Source: Saccharina japonica
Taxonomy: Eukaryota; Sar; Phaeophyceae; Laminariales; Laminariaceae
Direction: 5' to 3'
Assembly: GCA_008828725.1 (NCBI GenBank)
Contig: MEHQ01002684.1
Location: forward strand, 134,703 to 198,702
DNA: 64,000 bases
Below are positions 31,508 to 44,021 of the stretch, piece after piece. Under the pieces are notes generated by a model that was given only the letters and a program-made list of their open reading frames with translations, ran no database searches and was not told the DNA's origin. Position 1 is the first letter of the stretch. Every line of letters starts with the position of its first letter. The position numbers and the translations under genes are program-made.

Positions 31508-32398
31508 ATGTGCGACGACCCCCACATGAAAGGCCTCCGCGGCCAGAGGATTGATTGGTCTGGAGTCGACGGCGCGTGGCATAACATGATCAAGGATGAC
31601 GAGGCCCATCTCTACGTCAACGTACGTCTCACCGCTCCTCTGCCCGAAGACTTTCCCGACCGCCAGCTAATCACGGGCCTTAGCGTTTTGTCAGAGGGAC
31701 ACTCGCTCGTTATCGAGGTGAAGAACCCTTATGACGTCGACACAGACGACTGTCCCCGCGGGATATCGCCCTGTCTTTCCGACGGCGGACTGCGTGCTAT
31801 CGTTGATGGGGAGGAAGTAGGAGCCCTGCTTGGCGTTTCGAGGGACGAATCCGTGGCGGATGGCATCCCCATCTCAGCGTCCAACTTACCGGCAGAGTGC
31901 CGTCAGTTTGGCGGAGACAAGATTTGGGCCCGCATGTACGGCGAGATGTTGCAAGGCCTCAGACAGCTGGCAGAAGAGGAACTATTCGAAGACTGGATCC
32001 TGCGTTTCGACGACATGGCGGCGCCCAGCTGGTGCGCGAGGTACATCGAAGAGCACGACCTTGCGGATTTGCAGTCCATCCATGCCGTCTTAAAAATCGT
32101 GACACACTCGGTGACTGTTCGACTCAACGTCGGCACGAACACCCAAGGTGATGGTGACTTTCACTGGGATGGCCGCGTCTTGCCCGACTTGGAGTTCTGG
32201 CAGATGGATGTGGGACTGCACGGCCTGTCCATCGAAAACAAGTCTCTATCCGGAATCTTGGGGGAGACGGCCCGCCCGGTGCTGGATGCGGACGGTCGCG
32301 AGGTGATGGAAGGCTACGAGGCCTTCCGTGGCACCGTTGGGGACTACCGCGTGGACGGTCCTCTGGGCACCGACTTCGCCCTCCTCAACAAGCTGTAG
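31508..32398 (+). CDS. Conserved secreted-type protein, DPH...GQ...GILGET family
   Basis: From the first in-frame ATG (31508) the frame gives 296 residues ending at TAG 32396-32398; it is open further upstream to 31448, so the true 5' end is probably spliced. Visible blocks: CDDPHMKGLRGQRIDWSGVD near the start, DRQLITGLSVLSEGHSLVIE, NLPAECRQFGGDKIWARMYG, then FWQMDVGLHGL, GILGETARPV and, at the C terminus, FRGTVGDYRVDGPLGTDFAL. The pattern resembles an algal family of extracellular proteins that I associate with Root_cap/VWD-like domains; this is recall, not a search. Base composition (GC-rich, third-position G/C) differs from the AT-richer surroundings, as expected for a real exon. The biochemical function is unknown. 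A wall or matrix role is plausible if the signal exon at 30762 belongs to it. No TATA box is obvious. Confidence 0.75.
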   Translation: MCDDPHMKGLRGQRIDWSGVDGAWHNMIKDDEAHLYVNVRLTAPLPEDFPDRQLITGLSVLSEGHSLVIEVKNPYDVDTDDCPRGISPCLSDGGLRAIVDGEEVGALLGVSRDESVADGIPISASNLPAECRQFGGDKIWARMYGEMLQGLRQLAEEELFEDWILRFDDMAAPSWCARYIEEHDLADLQSIHAVLKIVTHSVTVRLNVGTNTQGDGDFHWDGRVLPDLEFWQMDVGLHGLSIENKSLSGILGETARPVLDADGREVMEGYEAFRGTVGDYRVDGPLGTDFALLNKL

Positions 32399-33384
32399 GG
32401 TTCGGCCACAACGACAGCGTGTACGTTGAACCTTATCTCTAGACTGTTCTAAAAGTCTAAATGCATGTGATGATGGATATTCAAGTATTGTCGGAAGCCC
32501 GATGGCGACGGGATAAGGTGATAACCAGGAAAGAAAACATCGGTATATTATATATGCAAAACTGCAACTAATAATGCGGGCTATTTGCCATGATTGGATT
32601 CCGAGTCAGTTCGCTGCCATACTAATACCATCGATGAACAACCTGGTAGGCTGGAAAATGGTACGTAGGTTCCCGATAATCCCGAGCAAGTCTCACAGGG
32701 ACGTTGAAGACGATATAACCCCAGGTATTACCTAAACTGTGCCGTCAAGCAATTGCGTGGTACGATCGGAAATCGATGAAAGTGTGTGAGTGCGGGCGGT
32801 CGAGCAGTGTGACATTGTGCTCACAAATCCGTGGCGTTCAGAAGCGTTACAGTTTTCAGTATACTTGTAACGTGAAGTCGTGGTGGTTTTATTTATCTGT
32901 GTATGCTTTTGGGGGGAGTTGGAGTATTTGGCGAGTGCTCGGGGGTTTCAACGTTCGAATACATCTGTATTACGATATTGGCACTATTGCTGCCTGCCTT
33001 TTAGCATATTCCCGACACGCTCTTGTGAATTATGTTTGACCTGAACCGTACTGTAGTTTCTGCGGTTACTTCCCGCTTGTTTTTGTTATTCATTGGTATT
33101 GAATCTGAGATTCATAGGTTTGGTATATATAGAGTACTGGCCTTGATTGTTGTTTTACATCCCCAATAGGCTTTGATAGAAATGGAGTGCGCCCGTTTTA
33201 ACTGGCAATTTGTCCCTGGGTTGTTCGCGACTTGTCGTTGAATACGTTCGAGTAGGAATGCTGCTTGTGATGTTGGGGTGCTTTTGGTATTGGTCTACGG
33301 ACATTTGGGGCTCATACCAAGTTACAAGAGGCGATATTCCGCTCAATGACGGGACCCCGGATTAAATACCAATGATTAGCCGAT
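32399..33384. other. 3' flank without recognisable features
   Basis: AT-richer DNA following the conserved gene. It may hold the 3' UTR and spacer. Short open frames only; no repeat shared with the rest of the window was noticed. Confidence 0.4.
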
Positions 33385-33455
33385 GTGGCTGGCCCACCGG
33401 GCTAGTGGATAAAACAACGATACGAGGTACTGTGTTTGGGGTTCTAACCCGTAAA
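33385..33455 (+). other. tRNA-like SINE head, type 2
   Basis: CCGGGCTAGTGGATAAAACA resembles an A-box region and GGGGTTCTAACCCG is a good B box. GGATAAAACAACGAT is shared with the head at 1903. No SINE body follows, so this is a head-only relic or a tRNA pseudogene. 33456-34029 holds nothing I can name. Confidence 0.5.
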
Positions 33456-34029
33456 CTCCATGCAGATAAATAATCACAAACATTCCCAGCCTAAAATGTA
33501 ACTTTTCTATTTCAGACCTTGGTTCTGCGCATTCAACGACCCTGTTCTAGCGAAGGTGGTGTTCGAGATGTTCTTCGAAAGGATTTGACTCTTTTGTGAA
33601 CGACCCGATTCGATGGGTATTGGACGTGATTTTTTATGAATGTTGATTGAGGGCCGAATTCGAGAGGTTATGCAAATCGTCACATGTATGTCTCCTTTTT
33701 CCGTTCGAAAAACACACAAAGACCGTATCAGAGGCGTCACAGGGGGTTCAATCGGACGTGACCACCATTGAGCTCAACGAATGAGATAGGGCAAGGAACG
33801 CTTTATGTCTTAACGCGACGGGGGGAGCAACATATTTGAAATATACCATGTTTTGAGGGATATCCATGATGTTGAAAAACGTAGCTGAGCGTGGCCATCG
33901 ACAAGATATAACGTACCGGTATATTGTATTTTTACGGAAGAAAGGTTAAAACCCTGTTTTTTTGCTTCGCCCTGGTTATATCACAAAGGTGGTATGTACC
34001 ATTATCGCACAATCTGTCGTATTCGAATT

Positions 34030-36874
34030 TTAATGAGGAGATATTGATGCTGAGAAGGGCGCAGCCCTTCGAAGCATCAATAGATGCTCTTCATAATGGT
34101 TGGGTATGTGCCGTGGGGGTGTACGCCCCTGGTCCGCGAAACGGACACAAAGACAAAAAACAGTTCTGAAAGCTGCCGCAGCGTGCGTTTATTTAACGAA
34201 AGCTTAAATATTGAGGTTTGTCTGTCTGTCTCTTCGCACTTCGTCTGCACTTCGCACTTCGCACTTCGTACTTCGTTCGCTTTGCTTTTTTTGGCGCGCG
34301 ACGCGTACACTCAACACCGATTCAGACACGACTCGGGACTGATAGAGGCCCGCTAATTGTGCCGACGTCCTGTGCTGCTCGTGTCGAAGCGGTCGGCGAG
34401 ATCGCAGAGCTAGCCATAGTGACTGCCCTAAACTGTTGCCGAGTGCAAATTGTGTCACTGGGATTTTACATTCAAACCTTCGCCGTCTCCTCTCAAGCCC
34501 AAGTCACAAAACAAGCAACCCACACCACGAGCAAATGCAATCAGCGCACACACCACCCACCAACTAAAAAAGCAACCAGCACACACACCACCATCACCAC
34601 GCAAACACCACACACGACGACCATCACCACCACCGCCAGCCACCCTGCCCCACGAGCCGCAGGAGCACCAGAAGTTGTTGTTGGCTCGTAGTGGCTGTGG
34701 TGGTTGTGGCTGGCTTCGTCCGCTGTTTGGTGTGGTTCTGGTACGCACTCGTTCAGCAGCAGCAGCATTACATCCGTACACCAGACCAGCGCTTGTCATA
34801 TATTCCAGAACACTGCTGCTGCTGCTGCTGTGTGCCTAGCTTTTTTTTTATGTCGGGAGACATGTCAGCAAGGCAAAACATCGCGCTGTCAAGGGTGTAG
34901 GGTGGAGTGTTCCACACAAAAACTAGTTGTTTGGTGACAGTCACGGCATGTCAAGGCTGTCAAGGTTGATGGTGAAGAAACAACACACAGATTTCTACAT
35001 CGTAGCCTGCAACAGGCAGCTTCGCACTCCGCAGACGAGCCGCCACAAGCAGAGATTTGCACACACGCAGAGATTGCAACACAGCCACCACCACCACACC
35101 ACCCACCACCACACGACCCCCAGCCACACCACCAGCCAAGCAGCAGGGGCACTGAAGCTTGTGGCTCGTGCTCGTGGTGGCTGGGGCTCGTGTAGTGTGG
35201 TGTCGTCGGCCTGTGGCTGTGTGATTGTGTTGTGACTTTGGCCTGATCGTTTTGCTGTAAATGGCAGCTGCAAAAGGCAGCTTCCCACTCCGCAGACGAG
35301 AGCCGTCACACGCACAGATTGCAACCAGACACACGCACCACACACCACACACCACCGACACGACCCGGCAGCACCACCACCAGCCAAGCAGCAGGGGCAC
35401 CTGAAGCTTGTGGCTCGTGCTCGTGGTGGCTGGGGGTCGTGTAGTGGTGGTGTCGTGGGCTGTGGTGTGTGACTTGGCCGACTGAGCGTTGGCTAATAAT
35501 GGCATACGACAGTACTCATATATAATTAATTGCTGTTTTTGAGTCGCTGTCATCCGAGCGAGAAGAGCAAGAGCATCATCACATACCTGGTACGTACATA
35601 GTACACACAACCACCCACAACCACCACACCACCCACACACCACACGAACCCAGCCACCACGAGCCACAAGATTCAGGTGCCCTGCTGCTTGGCTGGTGGT
35701 GTGCTGTGTGGGCCTGGTTGGTGTGTGGATGTGTGTGGTGGCTTGGCTGAAGCGTTTTCAAGGTAGGCATTGTGGGCACGCCAGCCGCGGCGCTTTGTCT
35801 CGCATTATAACTTTTGCTCTTCGTACAGGCAGTAGTAGTAACTACAAAGAAATGCTTGGTATGACCTGTCTTACAGCAGGATTGCACTTTGTGTTGTTTA
35901 TATATATATATATATATAGGTATATTTACGCATGCTTACCTGCGGCAGACATTTGTTTTTCTTATAATTTTGTTTCATTTTTTATACGATAACTTCATCT
36001 TATTGGGTCTTGGAACGATTGCACAGGTAGCATATAGTTTTTTTAGTTATTTTGCATTATTCCTTTTTCACGTATATGCATACGGTTACGTAGCTATTTT
36101 ACGGCTGCTTACGATAGCAACAGATTCGACCGCGAAGAGTTGACAAGTGAAAGGAGAAAATGCCTGATATAATTTTTTATTTTTGGCATTTTGTTATCTT
36201 TTTTTTCACCGATCACTACGGTACTAACGTATTGAGGCTGGAAGAGTACACAAACGATGATGCCCTAATGTTCCACGCTTGCTTAGCACCATTCGAGCGA
36301 GGTTTGACGAGGAGAAAATGCTGAATCTTCGGCGATAAAAATACGAGGCAAGAACGAGTTAGGGAGAGAAGAGTAGTTTGTGAACCGCCGGATCTGGTCG
36401 ACAAATATAAGGATGGAGGCGAGAAAGGAAGGACGAAGATAATAAGATGGGGAATGGAAAACAAAAAAAACAAACGTAAAAACAAAAATGACCACGAACA
36501 CGCCGGGATCGATCACGATCCTGTACAAGGTTTTTTGCGCTGACGCGCATTCGCTTCACGATAGAATGTTGTGGGTGGTGTTGACAAGCGTCCCGGGATC
36601 AACCGCCGCATCAGTTACTCTCTCTCCTAACCTATCATACAACCCACAAAACGCAGCCAGCCACGCAACACTATAATATTGCCGCGCCATGAGCCAAAAA
36701 AGGTTTCTAGTGCCTGACACATATCGATAAAATATCAATGAATCCAATGCGAATGACAAATTGCACGAACAACAGAAAAAGAGAAGTAACGCGCGCAAAC
36801 GCAGATAGCTTTAATGACAGTTAGGGTATTGACCACTTGAAGGCGTCTGTCACGCTCGTCATTCCACGTTCTTG
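34030..36874 (+). mobile_element. Element X, array member 1
   Basis: Starts TTAATGAGGAGATATTGATG, hairpin at 34044-34080, then the X 5' module (CAGTTCTGAAAGCTGCC, TATTGAGGTTTGTCTG, GGCGCGCGACGCGTACACTC). A CA/TG-rich core with two modules of about 250 bp follows (35018-35270, 35274-35495). The 3' module has TTTTTTGCGCTGACGC, GAGCCAAAAAAGGTTT and GACCACTTGAAGGCGTCTGT, ending TTCTTG. A SINE body is inserted at about 36236-36500. No protein is encoded. Confidence 0.8.
36236..36500 (+). mobile_element. SINE body inside X
   Basis: TTTGACGAGGAGAAAATGCT, GGCGATAAAAATACGAGGCA, TTTGTGAACCGCCGGATCTG and GAAGATAATAAGATGGGGAA match the SINE body. The head is unclear. It separates the X core from the X 3' module. 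Confidence 0.65.
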
Positions 36875-38921
36875 GTAATGCAGGGATATTTGATGCTGAG
36901 AAGGGCGAAGGCCTTCGAAGCATCATAAGATGCTGCTTCATAATGGTTGGTATGTGCCCGTGGGGGTGTACCCCCTGGTGCGAAACGGACACAAACGGAC
37001 AAAAAACAGTTTGAAAGCTGTCACAGCGTGGCTTTATTTAACCGGTTGATGCTTAATATGAGGTTTGTCTGCACTTTCGCTCGTTCGCTTTGTTAACTTT
37101 TTTTGGCGGCGGCGCCGTACACTGAACGAATTCAGACAGCTCGGAGCTGTAGAGGCCCGCTAATTTGTGCGCGACGCGTCCATGTGCTATTCGTGTCGAA
37201 GCCGTGCCGAGATGGAAGAGCTACGGCGGTTATGTTGCCTAAACTTGTTGCCAGTACACAATTGTGATCACTGGGATTGCTCGCAAATTAGAGCAAACTA
37301 GGCAGTGAGTAATATACGTAGGCTGGCAACAGGCGCTCGTGCACTCTGTGGCAGACGAGACCTCCATTAGCAGAGATTGCACCACTGCGAGATTGCAAAC
37401 GACACCACACCAGCCACTCCCACACACCTACACGACCCCACACCACGACCAGCCAAGCAGCAGGGGGCCCTGAAGCTTGTGGCTCGTGCTCGTGGTGGCT
37501 GGGGATGTGATAGATGGTGAGTGTACGTCGGCCTGTGGGTAGTGATGTGCATGTGTGACTTTGGCTGATCGTTTGCTGGTATAGGCAGCTGCAACAGGCC
37601 TTTCCGCACTCCGCAGACGACCAGCGAGCAGATTGCAACCACACCACCACCAACGCACACCACCACACACACCACCAACACCGACCCGCAGCCACGCAAC
37701 CACCAGCAAGCAGGCAGGCGGCACCTGAAAGCTTGTGCTCGTGCTCGTGGTGGGCTTGGTAGGTGTTAGAGGGGCAGCAGGAGTGGGAGAATGGGGATGT
37801 TATGGTGTGGTTGTCTTATTTTTATGGATCCTCTCTCGAGAAGAACAGAGTGGTATTATAGTCTACAGTAATACATTTATTGCAGCACCGGTACACACAG
37901 CAACAACATGGAAAAAAGACAGTAGTAGCACCAGGACCAGCACCACACAACACCACAAACACACCAAACACTAGCGAGACAAGGAGCCACAGAGCTTGTT
38001 TGCTCGTGGTGACTAGTGGCCGTGGTGCAAGTTGGCTGAGCTGCGATACTGGTAGGTGATCGATACATCCGATAACCAGACCAGCGCTTGCCTATATCTC
38101 TGGTAGACAGCAGCCACTTTTTCTTTTTTCTATCCGGATTTGTTATAACTGCCACGTACGCGGTACAGACACATACGACACGAGGCAAAAACCCGAAAAT
38201 AAAACAAAAGACAATGAAATACAGGAAAAATAGGAAATGATGCAGAATACAACGTGATTATTATTTGTCGAGTACAACTGATGCCGCGTTTTTTTTTCGC
38301 AGTTTTCGGTAATATATATTATTCCCATATGTGACGCTGCCCATATGGTCAAGAGTAGTATTAATAGTACACATATACATGATATTTTGTTTCATTTTTT
38401 TAACGCTAACCTTGATCTATGACCATTGTCATTTTCTTTTTTTTTAATAACATGCACTTAACGTAGTATTTGACGATGCCCAGTACGACAGCATTGATAG
38501 TAGTACACATACATACATTGATCCGCTGCCAGTTTTCGTCGTTTCCACTATAATAATGACGAACACACATCAGCCAGCGATCCACTTATATAATGCCACT
38601 GTACAAGGTTGTTGCGGCTGAACACGCACGATTAACAAGAAACAATGTTGTTGGTGTGTTGGCGATGGTGGGCACTACCATCCAGGGACCAACAACCCCC
38701 GTACTCTTTCACGACCGACACGCCACCTCACTACTTGCCCGTCATAAAAAAAGTTTATGTTTGGACACAAATCGTTTAAAAAAAAACAGATGCCAATCAA
38801 TCACGATTGATTTTGTAGAACACAGCAAAAGAGAGAACCGAGCCAATTACAGTAGACTTAATGGCCGTTAGGAGTTTGACCACTTGAAGGCGTCTTGTCA
38901 CGACTCCCTCTCACCGTTCTT
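36875..38921 (+). mobile_element. Element X, array member 2
   Basis: Begins directly after the previous X with GTAATGCAGGGATATTTGAT, then a GATGC...GCATC hairpin, the X 5' module, two CA/TG core modules (37325-37580, 37585-37750) and the 3' module ending CACCGTTCTTG. Several single-base gains and losses relative to the other X copies. Length about 2.05 kb. Confidence 0.85.
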
Positions 38922-41096
38922 GTAATGAGGAGATATGTGATGCTGAGAGGCTGCAGCCTCTTCGAAGCATCATAGATGCTCTTCTAATGGTTGGGTTACG
39001 TGGCCCGTGGGGGATGTACCCCCTGGTCGCGAAACGGGACACAAACGGACAAAAACAGTTCTGAAAGCTGGCCGCGAGGGGCTGTGGCTTTATTTAAGAA
39101 TCCTTATATTGAGGTTTGTCTGTCTCTGCACTTCGTCTCGCTTTGCTTTTTTTGGCGCGCGCGAAGGCGTGGGATACACGTGAACACGATTCAGCGTTGA
39201 CTCGCTGGGCTCTCGGGACTGATAGAGGCCCAGCTATTTGTGCGCAACGTCCCTGTGCTATTCGTGTCGAGGCCGTGCCGGAGATCGAGAGGCGTATAGG
39301 CGGATATGACTGCCCTAAACTGTTGCCAGCTGCAAAATGTGCTCACTGGGTTTTTATTCAAACCTACCGCAACTCTTCAAGCACGCAAGACACACCACAG
39401 CAGTAGATTTATAGCAGCAACAAGCGACACATCCAACAGCACAGCAAAACGCGCCGACCACCACGACCACTAATCGCGACCGCGCCGAACAACCAGTCGG
39501 CAGCGAGCACCAAGAAGCCTGCTGGTTGCTCATAGTTAGCTGGTGGTCCGTTTGGTGTGGCTTGGTTACCGTGGTTCATGTTAATTGGTGGTTCTTCGTG
39601 TGCTTGGTGCGCATGGTGGCTGAGAAGAGAGAGCTTGTACAAAGACCAACCACCACAGGATTTGTATAGGCTGGCTGAACAAGCAAAACCGAGCCATCGC
39701 AGACCCAGCAAAACACCATCCACAAACCACCACGACGCCACCAGGTAGCCACCACACACGCACCAGTAGCTATATAATCGAAGATAACTAATACTTAGTC
39801 TTGCAATTAAGTTGTCCTGGTAGGTTGGTGGAGTGTGGTTCGCAGCAGGTGTGTGATGTGGAATGTGGTGTGTGTGGCGTTACCTTTGCGCTCTCTCCTG
39901 AGAACGAGCACCATAGAAAAGAAAGCACGACACAACATGAACCTGTAAGACGAAACATGACAGCAGTGTACCAGCAACCTCAACTACAACCACCACAAAC
40001 ACACAGCACCACCGCACAGCCGAGCAACAGGAGCACCATGATAGGTCTTGTTGTTCGCAGTGGCTGGTCGTTCGTGGTGCAAAGTTTGGGTTATCCTCGT
40101 TGGTTAGTCGGTAGCTCCCAGCAGTACACCAGACAACCCTTGTCCATATACCTGGTTATGTACAGCAGCAGCTAGTGCCTGTTACATATACAGAAGTTTT
40201 GTTTGGCCAACGTTACCGGCGTACGAAAACGCCCACGACAACACCAACAAAAAAAAGAAAACAACAAAAACACAAATAAACACGATTATGAAATGATGAC
40301 AAGATTTTACGAAAATACAGCAAAAAGAACATACAATAAAAACCGAATTGTTGAATGCATTCAATTTCCTTAGTTTGCATTTTCTCTGTACGAGGTTTTT
40401 TGCGGTGACACGCATCGCTTAAACATAATGTGGTGGTGAGTGTTGGGTGAATTGTAGGACTACCAGGCCAGGACCAACGACTGATACCGTTATAAAATTT
40501 TTACAAATAGAGCAAAAAGATCATACAACAAATCGAAAATTATGAATGATTCAGATTATTGTTTACTGGTAATTTTTCATCTGACTCGTACAAGGTTTTT
40601 TGCGCTGCACGCATCGCTTATACAGTAAATGTTGGTGGGTGGTGTTTGGTGTTGATGGGACTACGCAGCCCAGGACCAACGACCAACGCCGTAAATCTCT
40701 CACCCACCGCGATTTCAGTATGTTATGTTAATGGTTTTACATCTTTTCTCTGTACTGCTACAAGGTATTTTGCGCCTGACACGCATCGCTTTAATTTAAG
40801 CAGCAAAATGTTGGTGCGTGGTGTATGCGTGATTGTGCGGACTACCAGCCAGACCGAACCGACCACCGTAATCTCTTTTCACCACCACAGCCACCCATCA
40901 ATTACCTGCGGTCAGTAAAAAAGTTTATGTGCTTGACCAATCGCTTAGAATAAAAAAACAGATCCCATCAATGACAATTATTGCAGGAAAATAGGGAAGC
41001 AAAAAGAGAAGAGGCCCCAAACGAGAGTACTTGGAGTTGGAGTTTGACCATTGAAGGCGCTGTCACGGAGCTCGAGCTCAATTCGCCACGTTCTTG
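38922..41096 (+). mobile_element. Element X, array member 3
   Basis: Starts GTAATGAGGAGATATGTGAT in direct contact with member 2. It has the hairpin, 5' module, core and 3' module, ending CCACGTTCTTGT. The segment around TTTTGCG...ACACGCATCGCTT is present three times in tandem (40385, 40588, 40750), whereas other copies have it once. Length about 2.17 kb. Confidence 0.85.
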
Positions 41097-42049
41097 TAAT
41101 CATTTGCAACGTCACAGGCCAAGTGGCCGGCGTAGACCCTTCGACTCGACGTGATATCACGATACCACCTAGATGTGTAGGTGAAGCCCGCAATGCATGT
41201 ACAAAACGTCCGCACTCTCGTGTTGTCTTCTTCGACGGCATACACGTAGCGGCAGCGTAGTAAACAAACTGCTACGTTATCTAACCATGTCGACGTAAGG
41301 GTTCACCTAATGCACCTCAGGCTCCCTCGGATGGGCGCTCTATACATCGCCTGAATAGTGCGAGTGCCTCAGATACAACGGAACAACTGGAAAAAGAAAA
41401 TAAAACAAGGATTGACAAAATAGGGTAGGCAGGTTGTCAGTTGACAAGGTAGCCCTGTCAGTCGGTGTCGTCTACCCCAAACATCTACCCGCTCTGTGGA
41501 ACGATAACCCTCCCGCAGCGGCTGTATACACACCGATAACGACTGCTCAAGGCCCAGGGGGGGAGCAACTGTAATTGATAGGACTTCCTCGCGAGGATGC
41601 GGGGAACCACGCATGGAGTCGTTACGTAGCTGGCCAAAGTTAGCATGCTATTATCCACACTAGATAAGAAATTAAAGATAATCAAGCAAAACAAACAAAC
41701 GCAGGCGAAGTCCAGTAACTTCAAGTCGCGACAGAGAACGGCATCGCTGTATGTATCCTGCAATAATTCCTGGCCTATACGTTACCCTTCGGGGTTCCGG
41801 GAATCTAATCCACAAAACTCAAATTCCCGCCCAACTATCTCTGACGATATTTTTGCATCTATCTAGGTATGCCCTTGATGCACATGACCCTAAGGTCCCA
41901 TAAGATCCTTCAGCTTACCTACTTACAATCCCACGGTCATGTTTGTTTGTTGTTCACCCCGATCCTTGTGTACTCCACCGAAAACCATGTACATATCGCT
42001 CATGTTGCCATAAAAAAGGAATTCAATCAAACCAACAGAGCAGTGGCCA

Positions 42050-43141
42050 AAACCGGGTATACCCGATATGTTTGTGGATACGAAACCGGTTACCATTGTA
42101 TTGTAGTGACTGCAACGACCCCAGGCCACCATCTCATTGGCCAGCGCCGGCCACCACCCGACGCTGGCCACGTTCTCACTCGGTCCGAGAGGATACCTGC
42201 TTTTGGCTACACAACTCCGAGATATGACAGATTCGCAACGGGCTGTTCGACCACAAGGGCCCAATGGCCCACCACACCAGCCGATGCATCAGATAAGGTC
42301 CACCCAAGTTCTAACGTGTTACCGAACCATCTGCTTGATAGGTATCCATGTTGGGTTGGTTCTCGCTGCCTCTCCCTCCCAACCAAAACCCACCTCACCA
42401 CCGCACAGCAGCAGTAGTGGTTGCTTCACAGCAGTAGCAGTTGGTTCACAGCGTTCTATCTCTCTACCAACCACAAGCCACCTCATCACGGCACAGCAGT
42501 AGTAGCAGTTAGTTGATTCGCTCCCTATAGCGCCCAAACATCACCCCTCTCTCTCGCTTTCCCATCCCAAGCACAAGCCGCCAGCCACCTCAGCACAGCA
42601 GTGGTAGCTGATTCACTGCACATTCTCTCTCTCCGTCTCCCAACAAAACCCACCTCAGTACGGCACAGCAGTAGCAGTTGGTTCGCTACCTTGCCAACAT
42701 GAACAACACTACTGCATGTCTCCTTCCTCTCCGAACCACAAGCTACAACCACTATTTTTGTGCCAGATAAGGTGGATTTAGGTTGGAAGGGAGAAGCCGC
42801 GCGACTTACCCAAATCATAGATATATATCAAGCAGATAGTTCCATCGATAACACGGCAAAAATTGGTTCGAACTTGGCCGGACCCGACGATCGTCGGCTG
42901 GTGCGTGGTGGGCCGTCGGGCCGTTGTGGTCAAACAGCCTGTCCATTTTCGGGGAGGTGGGTTCACGAATCGGGTGCCTCTTGGGGGTTGAGTTGCCAAA
43001 AGCGTGCATACCCGGTCGGAATGTGGACAGCGTCTGGTGGTGGCTGGCGCCGGCTAATTAGATGGCGCCCTCGGGTCGTTGCGGTCACTGACATGCAATG
43101 GTACGTTGGGTTGTCCACAAACCCATCGGTTATACCCGATA
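42050..43141. mobile_element. Fold-back element with minisatellite core
   Basis: The left arm (about 42050-42420) and right arm (about 42745-43141) are inverted repeats of nearly 400 bp, roughly 70-75% identical by eye. Matching blocks include CGGGTATA, ACCATTGTATTGTAGTGACT/its inverse, GACCACAAGGGCCCAATGGC/its inverse and ATCTGCTTGATA. The 320 bp between them hold four or five diverged units with CACCTCA...GGCACAGCAGTAGCAGTTG. Overlapping open frames are by-products. 41097-42049 shows no gene. Confidence 0.7.
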
Positions 43142-43620
43142 CTTGCTACTCCTCCGGAGTATAACTCGGAGCTTCCATGCTTGCCCCCGGAAACCTTACG
43201 GCACACACACTGTTGCAGCGCTGTTATGAATAGGCGCTTTCCACCCTTGGCAGAGAGCACCTTTGCATCGGCATGCCTTGACAAAAAACAAACGACTAAG
43301 TTTCATTGTGGAATACAGAAACGCCCGATACTCTTAACTCTTAACAGCGTACCTTTTGTCGGCATGCCTTGACTGAAAAGACCTACTTGGTTTTATAGTG
43401 GAACACAAAAAAGCGCTACACTTTTGTCAGGGTACCGTGCTCTTCGCTCGGCGTGCCTCACACTTTAATGAATTGTTAGTTTCAGTATATATGTTGCGGC
43501 GGTTATCTGGGCTTGACGGCGGGTCCAAGCGGGTTTCCGGTTGATGTGTGATGGGCATGTTGATAGGAATGTTGACGACCTGTCCAAAGGGGTACAAGCC
43601 TCCGTGAGTGTAAAGCAACG

Positions 43621-44021
43621 ATGGCTTGTGCACAGCTTGGAGCACTCTTGTTTGCCTCAGGTTTGTTTGCAGCGTGCTGTGCGACGGAGGTAAATACAGT
43701 GATGCGTCATCGACTGTCGCTGCAACCAAGCGGGCATCCCCGTATATATCCGATAAAAGCGACAAGTAGCCGAGGAGGAAGGGGATATCTGTTTTTTCGC
43801 AGGAAATGCTCACTGGGTACCCACGCCCAAACGCGCCGAGCTGGCGGGGTGTTGCAGCGACGGGGGCATCGAGGAACCAAGGCGCACCTGGCGGCAGGGA
43901 AACCCACTCTGGGCCGCCGACAGTCAACACGTCGGACAGTGGGAGTGTTGCAAACGCCGGACCGACGACGGGGATGGAGGAGGAAGGCGCACACGCTGTT
44001 ACCGGGCCGTTAACGGGATGA
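43621..44021 (+). CDS. Small secreted protein, two exons, 95 residues
   Basis: Exon 1 (43621-43689) encodes MACAQLGALLFASGLFAACC plus ATE: a clear signal peptide. The donor GTAAAT follows at 43690. The intron (113 bp, not a multiple of 3) ends in CTGTTTTTTCGCAG at 43802, a strong acceptor. Exon 2 (43803-44021) continues in phase 0 with EMLTGYPRPNAPSWRG and a Gly/Ser/Thr/Pro-rich, weakly acidic tail ending AHAVTGPLTG, TGA at 44019. The mature product would be about 72-75 residues, apparently unstructured, without a Cys pattern or known domain. I do not recognise it. Support comes from the agreement of signal peptide, splice sites and phase. A minus-strand frame over the same bases (43427-44035) has only a GTG start and is less likely. 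Confidence 0.55.

Noticed and set aside
34030-41096. X as a Helitron
   Set aside because: A terminal hairpin and tandem copies are suggestive, but there is no TC start, no CTRR end and no insertion between A and T that I can show.
41869-42417. 182-codon frame
   Set aside because: It overlaps the arm of the fold-back element and has no recognisable content.
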